Assembly: GCF_001039355.2 (NCBI RefSeq)
Contig: NW_019775069.1
Span: forward strand, 646,027 to 710,026
Direction: 5' to 3'
DNA length: 64,000 bases
Source of the DNA: Lingula anatina
Lineage: Eukaryota > Brachiopoda > Lingulata > Lingulida > Lingulidae
Made by a program: the position numbers and the translations under genes. The notes beneath the pieces were generated by a model that saw only the letters and a list, made by a program, of their open reading frames with translations, made no database searches and was not told where the DNA came from. Shown here piece by piece: positions 49,403 through 61,900 of the stretch; positions within the stretch are counted from its first letter, which is position 1, and every line of letters begins with the position of its first letter.

Positions 49403-52400
49403 ATGATGAATGATCCAAGATCCCCACCAGCTTTATTAAAAAGGCTGTGCGTTAGGGTGACAGGCCTTGGAGATGGTGAGTCGAGCACTGCGGTCGAGAT
49501 TCGATCTTGTCTAGAGTCTAGGCTAAGTAACTTTTAAGTCAAGGCGTCAGCGTTAGAATTTTGATTTATAATTATATTTCCACATGGAAGTGTCATCTTT
49601 TAGCACTTGCTAAGCCTGAGAAAATCTGTCTCCACTTTTCGACATAGTTTAATGTAGTAGAAGTGTACTTTGTAACACAAATTGTTTCAGTCCTTACCAA
49701 AAACGTCCAAGCCTTCTCGTCAATTCACAACACCAGACTCTCGTGAATTCACAACACCAGACTCTAAGTGTCTATTGACTTAATGCAGAAACAGTAAATT
49801 ATGAATAAAGCATCAAAATTTTCATATTTTGAATTCAGTATTCCTGGCATATACTGGAGGACCAGTGTTAAAATTTGAGACTGATGTTCCCTTATACTAA
49901 GCATTTGTTAAAGATACCCCCAAAAGTACAGTGTGACTGATCCAAGTACGGTGTGACTGAAATGCGCAATACACTGCAAAACAGCGCAACACAGTGCAAT
50001 ACACTTCAAAAATCAAATCCAGTTGCAATTACACTAAAGAAATGACCATTCCCAGCAAAGTAGGGTGATATAAAAACAACCTGTATTACTATGTAAGTAA
50101 TATCGTTGATATAAATTAACAAATCAGCAAGACTTTTATATTGTCTGGTTGGCAGCCATGTTGGCGAGTGGCTCTTCTTGGATATATTACTGGCCAAGAA
50201 GAGCTACTCGCCAACATGGCAGCTGACCAAACAATGAAAAAATTGTCAAGTTGTATCAGCAATATTAATTACTACAGTATGTACTATATTTTGCTTTTAT
50301 ATCACCCTATTTTATTTGAGATTACCCTTTCCTGTGTTTACTTGCAACTGGAGTTGTGTTATCAAGTGTATTGCGCTGTATTGCAGTGTATTGCGCATTT
50401 CAGTCACACCCCCAAACGTATAATGTGTATTTTTTAATGTTTTCAGATGCTGTGCAGCCATTGTTCCAGCAAGCTCTCAGGACACTAGCCAGGTAAAAGC
50501 TGATGTGTGCTTGTGTGTTTGTCTTATGTCTTATTAACAATAAATGTTATGATAGTCTGTCCTGAATAATACATAGAAAAATGTAATACATCAGAGTTGT
50601 CTCACACATAATCTTAAGATCTTCTAGGCTTAAGTTTAGACATCTAAATTTATTAAATCAGCAAACCTCAAAATAAGGTTGAACTGTCAATGTAGAGTTC
50701 ATGAACATGTATTTTCCCCTCTCTTTAGTGATTTGTCAGTCCAGGCTGAGGCAGACGAGTTCCAGATGGCAGAAAAAATAAAGAGGAAATGTAAGCAACT
50801 CACTTTTGATAAAATTAGAGTCAGAAGTCTTTATTTGAATTTGATTTTAGATTTAGAATGTTCTTGATGTGTGATTGTAAAAAGCATGATCTCATTGTTT
50901 GGAAAAATGTGTATATTTATTTATTAACTTATTTACAAGGGTATAACTTTTTTGATAGATATAGTTCTTTTTCAAGAAATTGATACTCTCTTCATGCAAT
51001 ATAAAAAAAAATAAGTTGCTTACATGATGATGCGTATAAAATACTCAAAAATGGGAACTCCATTGAACATCCTTCTTTCATGAGCATTTTCTGTCTCTAT
51101 ATCTCTAAATGAGTACAGCAGTATAGCAGGTTATAGATTTCATCCATCTTTTCAGTGGCGAGGCAGGGCAGGGAGAAAGATGCCGCTGTTATCTCTGAGC
51201 TGCACAGAAAGCTGCAGTCACAGGGTGTTCTAAAGAATAGATGGTCCTGCCTCAGTCTGCTGCTTTGCCTGAGTGATAACACCTCAAAACACAGGGTTTG
51301 TAGTGTCCAATTTGTCAACAAAGCTAAATTTAGTCGTAGTTTGAGCAGAAAACAATGTAGAATCACAATAGAAACAAATGTGGCATTGAGCACAGCTTTT
51401 CGTTTTCTGCATGAACCATGGTTTTAGACAGATAAAGCCCTCTACGCAGATCTTTATGCAAAATAGAGATTTTTAGTTCGATTTTGTTTCCTCTTTTTGG
51501 CTTATAGCTATGTTACTGGTACTTTATCTGTTCGTAGACTTAAACAAGTCTACTGGATATCACCATGTGGATTATTTGAACTGTAATATAATGCCTCATG
51601 CTGTGCCATACAGTTCAGTCTAAATTAGTTTGGTCATAAACACAGCCTAGTTTGTCTGAGCAATTTTTTCTTTATTGAATTTTTATTGCAGGCATTAAAT
51701 ATATATTAAAAGGATTATAATTATACCATCTGACACCCCGTATCATTTCATTACATGCTCAGTAAAAAAAAAAAAAGATGAGTGGTAATGAAATATTACA
51801 AGTGAAGTAAGGCACAGGTATTTATTCCAGCCCCTACCAGGGAGTCATATTTTTGCGTCCAGCCTGGGTCAGTATGCCACCTCTACCCCAATGACCCACA
51901 GAGCGGGCCCCCAGCAGACTCCAGCTGTAGGGGGCAGCACAATACAGGTATGCTCAGGCATTTAATACAGTCAATACTACCATATGTTGGAAAATTGTGT
52001 AATGTAGTTCAAGATTTGAAAAGTCATTATAAAGTTATGAAAAGTTACAGTGTACTGCCATGTTGATAACCACAGATTTCCCACATTAGTGCATATTATA
52101 ATTATTGCAAATAATCTAAATCAGTGATTGCCTATTGACAGTAATTATGTTTATTATGCCAATATATAAACCAAATTTGTATGTGATAAAACTAAACCTT
52201 TTTACTATGCATACAGTACTGCAGAGTATGGTGTATACAATTTTAGATTTTTTTTTATGGAGGAAATATTGTACTGGATCAGGTTTTGTAAATTTTGGTC
52301 ATAATGATGCAGTATGGTGTTAAATTTAAGTGGTATTGTTTTCATAATTTCCAGAGTGGCATATCAACAGGCAGCAGTGGGATTAGCAGTATCCACTCTG

Positions 52401-52467
52401 GGAGAAGTGGGGACCCCACACCAGTGCCACAGTCTTTTGCTCCTAGGTTCTAGTCATTTTTTTGCTT

Positions 52468-52506
<39 letters not shown>

Positions 52507-53329
52507 GAAAGTCAGCCTGAATGTTTCATATTTTGATGTTGTATCACCACCTGTTTCTTCTTGTGATTTATTGTATTTAAAAATCAATTATTGTTTTTCC
52601 TGGTAAGATATTTATTTAAACCGTGGACACCATTTGCAATATTACAACTGTTAGCTTACATGTTTAAAATAATCATGCTCTTTCCCCATTTTCCAGTCAT
52701 CTATCAGGTACTGCCCTGGGTCAGACCCCATACACTGCAGGTAGACCCACCCTGGGGCAACGTCTGGCCTTGTCTCTGAACAGAGGAGGTGAGACCAACA
52801 TAGGATTGTGCTAGATGTGACTGTTATTTAATGTAATTGTGTTAGGTAAACATGAGCTTCTTCCCCGAAAAAGTGGAATTCCACTTTTTTCAAATTTCAA
52901 TTCTGATGGTTCCTGAGATTCGACAAGGTTAGGTGTTGGGTCCCATGATAATTTTTTTTTTTTTTTTTTGAAACCTTACCTCATGTCTGGTTAGGTGTGA
53001 CAAGTAGAGGTGACAGTATATTGCTGGAATTGCATTAACCCTGCAGGTTTTATGTTAGGTGTGACAACATTTCTGTTGTTGTGTAAGATGTCATACTATT
53101 GCATATGGTGTGACATTGTTTCTGTATTCATTGTGTCAGGCGTTATAAAATTATGTTAGGTGTGACAGTGTTTCTTCTCTGATTGTGTTTGGTTTAATAC
53201 CATTGTGCTGTAGTCATGTTGAGGATTCAATTCTAAATATTCCAGGTCAGCAGTCCAGTACATCAGTGGTGCCCAGGAGCAGTAAGAGTGTCACAATAGC
53301 CAGCACACACAGAGATGGGGAAGACAATG
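49403..53329 (+). CDS. TUBGCP3: TUBGCP3 exons 1-8: N-terminal region and low-complexity linker
   Basis: Exons are 49403-49475, 50447-50492, 50729-50790, 51156-51295, 51831-51947, 52355-52446, 52697-52788 and 53246-53329. Exons 1-4 encode the conserved N-terminal helical region, which in the family binds MZT/MOZART-type adaptors. Exons 5-8 are a Ser/Gly/Pro/Thr-rich linker ([12 protein letters not shown]) that matches the human linker only loosely. The donors of exon 4 (GTTTGT) and exon 6 (GTTCTA) are weak, so these two borders are the least certain in the gene, although the joins keep the frame. Confidence 0.85.
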
Positions 53330-55937
53330 GTATGTGTATGCAGGGCTCTGAAATTTCCCTATAGAGAAATAAGTTAAATGATCAGTCAACAGTGACATTC
53401 CATTCACTTGTTGCCAGCTAGTGAAAGTTTGGCCATCAGTTTGCATTTCCCCGTTGTCTTCTGGTTGAGATTGCAAAATGAGATGCCTTACTTTTGCACA
53501 CTTTTGAAGTAAGTTTTTGTAAAGACATTTATCCACCTAATAGTGTGTCAGTTTGGATAAAGAAACTGAAATACATTTAACCTCAACAGTATCACCAACA
53601 AAAAAGGAAAATATGAAAGAATAGTGTAGTTTACAAGCAAATGCAGTGATATAACACCAATGATATTCTGTCAATTTCCCCAGTGTCTTATGAGATCCCA
53701 GAGGCCGTGCTGCTGAGAGAGATGGTCTATGTGCTGCAGGGGATAGACGGGCAGTTGATTAAATGGGACATTAACAATGCAGGGTACAGGATAGATGACA
53801 AGGTACATGTTGTATGGTGAACTAGGTTTTTGTTGTCTCTTGTGCTGATGGCAAAATGAAATGTTAAACTTGCTTTCAACCTATGAGGTGTGACATCACT
53901 GCAGCATTTGTTAAAAGACAAGAAAGAAGATTGTATGAATGTATTTTATTGCATTACACATGCTGGTATAGCCAGGGCAGAAAGACAAAAGGGGAAAGAA
54001 AAGAAATACCTTGTATTAAGTACTCACTTTGTTCTTATGATGTCCATAGGCTGGTATAGCCAGGGCAGTGAGACAAAAGGTGACCAAGCTGGCAGAGTGT
54101 GGGTGGCTGTACACCAAGATCAGGAAGTACGCAGATGCCAGGAGTTCAGATAAAGCGTTTGGACTCGTTGGACAGGTATGTGGGTCTGTAATGAGGGGTT
54201 GAAATATCTTCGTTTACCCTGTATGTTTTCCTAAATATTTTTAAAATCTGAAATAATGCAATTACTTTTTTTTACTTGCAGTTAGGTCTAACAGGCATTG
54301 CAGTTACATTAAATTTATGATTAGAAGAATGGGGGCAAATACACATTGCAACCCTTCATAATTGATGATATTTTAAATAAGTGAACCCACATGAATAAGG
54401 ATGAAATACATGTTTTTTCCCCCTTTACAGTTGTATTTTTAAAATTATGTCTAGATCAACAATATCTGCTACATATCATTATTAGAAGTTGATTAGTTGT
54501 GATACATGTAATCCACTGACAGAATTAAATGTGTGTGTGTGTGTGTGTGCTCGTGTATGTGCATGAGGTGTCTTTAAAATAATCTTCAAAATCTTCTGTT
54601 TTCAGAGTTTCTGTGCTGCACTACATCAAGAACTGACAGAATACTACAGGCTGATAGCAGTGCTGGAGGCACAGGTGAGCACACAGATCTCTCACTCTGT
54701 AATTGAATGCTGCCCATGGTCAGATATATCAAAACATAATCCTTAGCCAGCAGTCTTTGCTAGAATAGCTGTGCATTTGAAATGAAAATTTTGCGACAGA
54801 GCTCCTTTCCCTTAAACTTAAAAATCTGATTAATGACTGTAAGACAATTGAAAGTGTGAAATTATAGAAGATTAATCATTTTACAAGCAAAGCAAGAAAA
54901 AATATGCTGTCATGTAAAGATGAAAAATAGTATCAGTTTCAACCTGTTATGAGAAGGCCAGATTTAAAATATTTCAAAATGAAATTGTAGCGTTTCATCA
55001 ACTATAAGTGTACATACTTCTGACAAATATTCACAAACATTTCTGCCCCTCTCATCCAGCTCCAGCAGGAACATGACCAGGGAGTGGGGATGGGTCCAGG
55101 AGGACTGACCCTCAGACAGCTGTCAGTGTGGACATTTGACCCCCTCTCCAGACTCAAGGCACTGGCCGCACTGGTGGACGTGTGCAAAGGTAGATGTCAA
55201 GGTCCTTTACTTTTCCATATGCATATGCATATGTACCCACACATAAACATGCTAGTACATGCTAGTACATGCTAGTACATGCACTTAAACACTTACTGAG
55301 ATATATATATATATATATGCAATCATACACTCACACATGTATATTCAGAATTAATGACATATCTATACAAGCATCCCAAAATGTACACTCACACAGACAA
55401 TTATATGCGTGTTTGCATCCCCCACATGAGTGCACACACATACAAACACCTATACACCCACTGATATGTACACAAATGCACACCCACTCCTACATGTACT
55501 GATACACACTCGCACACAAATGTATCTCACTCACACCCACACCCACATGTACATGCATGCATTTGCATGTGTTCCATGTGCCCATGCATGCTCTAATGCA
55601 TACACCCTTGCTCTAATAAAATTTTATATTTGATTAATTTTATTATATATTTCTTTATGATATTTATTAAGTGCTTTAATCTTCAGAAGAATTACATTCA
55701 TCGTATCATATATTAAGTGATATTAAGACTAGCTGACTGTAATTTCACTGTAATATTCAGGCAAGAAAGGAGGTGCCTTGGCCACAGTGATACATTCGTA
55801 CCTACAGCATGGAGATCCTTTCATGAGAGCTCTGGTAAAACATACACTAACTCTGGTAAGTTTTTTTATTCCTTTAATTTTCAACAAGATATTTTGCCAT
55901 GGACAGTGCTGTTATTATTATTATTAATTGTCATTTA

Positions 55938-55971
<34 letters not shown>

Positions 55972-58900
55972 CTGCAGGTGGCCCAGCCAATATTTGGTAT
56001 AGTTCTCCGCTGGCTACATGATGGAGAGCTGGAGGACACATACCATGAGGTAGGAGACCACACTGGCGCTGGCTACAGTGAAACAATTCAAGACCAGAAG
56101 CTGATATTTACTTTGAGACTGTTAAAAGGAAATATCACAATGCATTGCACAGCAGTATAGAACAGTATACACGAAACCTTACTGTACACAGTAAAATGTG
56201 GTCTTTGGAGAGATAAATTAATAGTCATCTATTATAAAATTGTTGGCCAGGTTTAGAATATTAGCCTTTTCTTTCTGTATGAAAGAAGACTAAACTAAGA
56301 CAAGACAAACTTGTATTCTAAATAACTTTTGGTGAAAAGTGCTCCTTTTGTTGGGGTCTTTTTGTCTTTTCCCAGTTGTAGACGATAACAGTATTTTTCT
56401 ATGATTTTTTAAGAGGTGAATTCAGGAAAGGTGGGGGGGGGGGGGTCCCTCTTGAATAATGTTCTCTGTAGAACTTTTAGAAATTGTCTTTTCATTCCAG
56501 TTCTTTGTTGCATCAGACCCCACAGTAAAGGATGAGAGGCTGTGGCATGACAAGTACAGTCTGAGGAAGAGCATGATCCCTTCTTTCCTCAATATGGACC
56601 AGGCCAGGAAGGTTAGGAGAAATTGATATGTTTTTTTAAAGAAAATAAAGAGAAAAACAAAACTTTCCATTATATTTAATATTTAGTAATTTTTCTTTCT
56701 TCAAGATGTAAATAAATAAGTAAAATAATAAAGGAATGAATGGGAAACCTATGACACTTGTCTAGCAAGATATTTAAACTGAAATTGTATTAGATCAAAA
56801 TTTTTTTTCAGTTTTTTCAAGTGAGAAAAAATCTGCCACTCATTTATAGATTTTTACACTAAATATTGAATTTGAATAAAAGGGGGGAATGAAATTAAAG
56901 TAGTTGAAGAAGTCTTAGGTAATCTGGCATAATTTATTTTCATAAAAATGGTATTTTCAGTTTAGTGTTTGTATTGTTTATTCCCAAAATCTGTATTTAA
57001 ACATTTTAACTCATATTCCTGTTGAAATTTTAGATACTCCTGACTGGCAAGTCTATTAATTTCCTGAGACAGCTGTGTCAGGACAGGACTCAGATAAAGA
57101 GGAGAGATGTGGTCAGAGCAGCTGAGACAACAGAAGGTGAGAGCTGAGAACAGGTGCTTGTGTATGAATGGTCTCTCTCTTTATATATATATAACATGTG
57201 CCTATTGGCTAAGTATCATGACTTGTCACAGCTGGCAGGGTTTTGTGGATTTTATATTTATTATTTTTTAATTAACTTTTATTACTGTAATAATTATTAT
57301 TGGATTGCTTCCCTGCAGATTGTTATTAAGAGGTATATTTATTGGAGTTTTTTTATTGATGATGCTTTCCCTTGTTCAAAAAGTTTTTCAGTCAGAGCAA
57401 CAGAAATTATATCGGTATTGTTGTCTTTGTATTTATTGAACTGCTCTTCCTTTCTCAGCTGAAGTCTTTTCCTTTCAGCTGCCAGTATGTTCACGCAGGA
57501 TCTAGATGGTAAATTTCAGGCCATGATAGACACAGTGTATGAGGAGACAAGTCGCCATCTATTGGAGATTTTGCACACTAAGTATAAACTGATGGACCAC
57601 CTTAAGGTGCCTGTCTTTATGTTACATTTTAAACAAATATTACTTAAAAGTGATAGTTGAATGCTTTATATTGAATTTAGATGGAGGTGTTTTAGATTCA
57701 AGTGTAACTGTAAAAAAAGAGCTGGGACTTCAAAATACAGTATTTGGTGAATATATACAGATATATATTTTGCACTTCATTTTGGATGTTATCTTATTTA
57801 ATGTTTTAGTGTATTTTCAAACAAATGCCACATCTACAACCTTAACTTCCTTAAGCAAAACTATGTGTTAGTTCATAAACCAGACTATAATAATCTATAA
57901 AATATATGATTGTCATGTTTTGCCTTAATTTGTGTGTTTCACTTCTAGATAGTTGTAAATCTTAAAACTTGTAATCATATTTAGTTGTGTTTTGTCTCAT
58001 GTTCTAGGCCTTGAGAAGATACCTGCTCCTGGGCCAGGGAGACTTTATCAGGCATCTGATGGATTTACTGGAGTGAGTGATACTTGTACTTGACTGAAAT
58101 TATATCTTTGTTACCAAAATGCTAAAAAATTTATTATTATCTGTGTTCAGATTTACATAAAATATACAAACAAGTTTATTTTAGCTTTGTATCAAGTGAG
58201 GTCATAACACTTTGATTGACTGCAAAATCTTAAATATATCATGAAAAGGAAAAATGGAGATCGAAACAGATGTTGCTATAAATCTATACTCCATCATAAA
58301 ATATGTATCAAGGGAAGTCAAAATACTGTAATTGACTTGCAAAACCTAAAAAACCTATGATCATGTAAAGGAATGAAACAGAAGTGAATGCAAATCCATG
58401 TTCCATTATAAATTATTTCAGAGAAGACCTGGCCAAGCCAGCGGGAACTCTGTATCTCCACAACCTGACTGGTGTGCTAGAGACGGCTGTGAGGGCCACC
58501 AATGCCCAGTATGATGACGCTGATATATTGAAAAGACTGGATGTTAGACTGCTGGAGGTAAGTGATATAGATGTGTAAAGAAATGAGTATAATGGGAAAA
58601 ATTAAACGTATAAGTGATTTTAAGGATTTGTGGAAATGGAAAGAAATAGGCATTTGAAAAAGAGTTTTCTCAGCAGGTATTTTAGTACTTATTGTTTACT
58701 TTTCCCAACACAAAATTTCACCTTTTTGTCATTCTTTATTTTCACTTATCGTACTTAAATTTAAATAAATGATACAAGTCTAGGATATTACTGTTCTTTT
58801 CCACCACTAGGTGTCACCAGGAGACACAGGCTGGGATGTCTTCAGTTTGGACTATCATGTGGATGGGCCAATAAGAACAGTAAGATATTTGATGAAATAA

Positions 58901-61900
58901 TACCTTAAAACACTTCCTTAGGCATTTAATAATGATGCCTGCTGTAACAGTATTTTAGTTTAGTGTTTTAATTGTTAAGAATTGGGAACAAAAAAAACTT
59001 TAAAATTTTATAAAATCAATACTGAATTTCTTTACTATTTATAGTTTGTTTATTATTTGCTTATTGTATGGCCACTTTCACATTGGTCAATTTATTTATT
59101 TATTTATTTATTTATTTATCCTAGGTGTTCACTCCAGAATGCATGATAATGTACCTGAGGGTGTTTAACTTCCTGTGGCGTGCCAAGCGTATGGAGTATA
59201 TCCTGGCTGGGGTGTGGAAGGGCCAGATGTCCAACGCAAGGATGTTCAGATCTCTGCCTGGTCAGTATCCACTGTGTGTGTGGTCAGTATCCATTGTGTA
59301 CATGGTCAGTATCCATTATGTACCTGGTCAGTATGCACTGTGTACATGGTCAGTATCCATTATGTACGTGGTCAGTATCCACTGTGTACATGGACAGTAT
59401 CCATTATGTACCTGGTCAGTATCCACGGTGTCTCATCAGTATCCATGGTGTATGGTCAGTATCCATCATATATGTGGTCAGTATCCATGGCACCTTTTCA
59501 CTATCCATTATGCTTTAGCAGTATCCATTGTATGTGTGGTCAGTTGTGTGTCTGGTTAGTTTCCAAGGCAGGCAGTATGAGTTATGAAATTTTACCATTG
59601 CATATAATGTAACAACTTACATGTTTTCAGAATTAGCACCATTGTTACATCAGTGCCAGGTGATCTGCAGTGAGATGGTCCACTTTGTCCAGCAAGTCCA
59701 GTATTATATCAACTTTGAGGTAAGCTAATATTGTAGGTTTTAAGTACCATTTGGTAATAGTATTGGAATGCTCCTAGGATGAGCTGTTGGTATAATAAGA
59801 TGGGATAAGAATTTATTCAAACACATATTAAAGATACAAATATTGGAAATGGTTTTCCTTTGAGAGCTGAAACTATAGCAAAGAACTGGACATAAAAATA
59901 CTTATGAATTCAGCTTAAAAGTGGAGTTAAAATTAGATACTGTGTAGGGATAAAAACCTTTGTCATGTCCCTAGGTATTGTAATGCTGCTGGGATGAGCT
60001 ATTGGTATAATATGTACCAATGTTTCTGTTATATCCATAGGTTTTGGAGTGTTCCTGGGATGAGCTATTACAGAAAGTAAAGGAAGCCAAAGATCTGGAT
60101 CACATCATAGCAGCTCACCAAGTCTTCCTGGACAACATCATAACAAGATGTCTGCTGGATGAGCAGTCAAGGGTGAGAATATTATTTATTTATTTATTTA
60201 TTTATTTATTAAAGACAATGGACTTGTACCATCAAACTTATCAAAAAAAAATATTTTTTAGTTAAACCTTTCTCCACATTTCTGTAAAACCCAAAACAAA
60301 AATTATAATCCAAAAAAAAACTGGGCTTTTTAAAGTACTTTTTACTTTCATTTCTTGTAAAGAATTATTGGTATTATTTTTCAGGCCATCCTGACTCAGC
60401 TGCGGACCATCTTTGACTTGATCATCCAGTTTCAAGAAATTCAGGACAGACTTTACCAGGCAGCTGATGATGAGCTAACAGCTAGGCACAGGGCAGAGGA
60501 GAGAGCTCGTGCCAGATCAGAGAAGGTGTGTGTGTGTGCATGTGTGTGTGCGCACGTGCATGTGTGCATGCTTTCGTGTGTTTGTAGAGAGAAGGAGGGA
60601 GAAAAAGAGATAAAAGGAAAGAGAGAGAAAAAGGGGATGCCCTTTTGATTATGAACCCACTTAAGAAATATCAGAATTGTAAGGTATGATTGCCAAATTT
60701 GTCTGGCAATTTTGATTGGCAATAATTTGCTAAATCAGCTAAATGACAAACAGGTTTATTTGTTATGCAGAAAAGTTGATGATGATTGCTATAAAAAAAA
60801 GGCAGTTACATGTATCTAGGCTCACACTTAATGATAAAGAGAATAGAATTTTGTCCAAATACCATAAGCATTTTACTGAAGAAAATGGAAAGCATTTCAT
60901 ATTAGTAAATTTAGCGTGGTTTCTAGTATCATTTACTCTTCCTGGTCGTAAATGACATTAATGATTCAGTTTTAAATAGAATCGAGTCTTAAAGGTCATT
61001 TACAGATCTAAACTTCTTTTTATGATGATAACAAAATTCATGCTGGAGGAGCCAACATTTCATTCCAGTATTGACACTGTAACTGTAATTACAGGGAGAG
61101 TGGGGTTTAACAGACAGCGATGAACAGACAGAAGAAAGGAGAAAAGCAGAGTTTCTGAGAAATATCCCAAGTATGAGAGCCCAGGTTAGGGTTCTGGCAC
61201 AGTCCTACCAGGTCAGTTCTGGAGAAACTTCGTTAAATCCACCTGTAGCCCTTTAGGATTTGTAATATATTGTAAATATATTGTAAATGAAGCAAAGAAC
61301 AGAGCAAGATGGAAAGTCATTTCACGTCAACCTCAGAAGAGATGGCACGCATGGATGGATGGAGCCCTTCAGGGCACCCAGATTAAGAATTGGTTCTCTT
61401 GTTCATTGGTGATAAATATCAAGAAATGGCCAACATAAGCATCTAAGACCCCATTCCCATAGATTTTAGATTGATCTATCCCTGTGGGGAGTCTCACTAG
61501 ATTACTGTCAGCTTAGCCGGCTTAAGCGTCTGTCCTGCCTACTAAAATCTGAAAGGGGGTAATTAACTGTCGTGCACGCTCAGCTGACTGCAATTTAGCA
61601 TGAACCCCCAGGGAGTTAGGTCGATCTTAATCTAAATCTCTGGATTGATCTAAATCTCTGGGAGCCAAGTATAGATTTCTGTTTGCTCATAAATTGTAAA
61701 CATTTGCCTGATGAACAGTTGGTAATTTTTTTGTATTATTTATTTATTTATTTATTTTATTTATTTTATTTTATTTTATTTTATTTTATTTTATTTTATA
61801 TTATTTTATCTTATTTTATTTATTTATTTATTTTATTTTTATGATATTGTTCTTTGTTTTCACCTTTATGATTATTACTATTTTTATTAATTTATTTATT

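Noticed and set aside
57459-57478. Alternative acceptor 20 nt upstream of TUBGCP3 exon 17
   Set aside because: A TTTCTCAG/CTG site is present, but its use would add 20 nt and break the frame; the downstream acceptor is in phase.
59261-59545. Regular ~22-bp repeats that could suggest a CRISPR-like array or a coding repeat
   Set aside because: Units are directly tandem without unique spacers, lie inside an intron of an animal gene, and are open only because the unit lacks stops.
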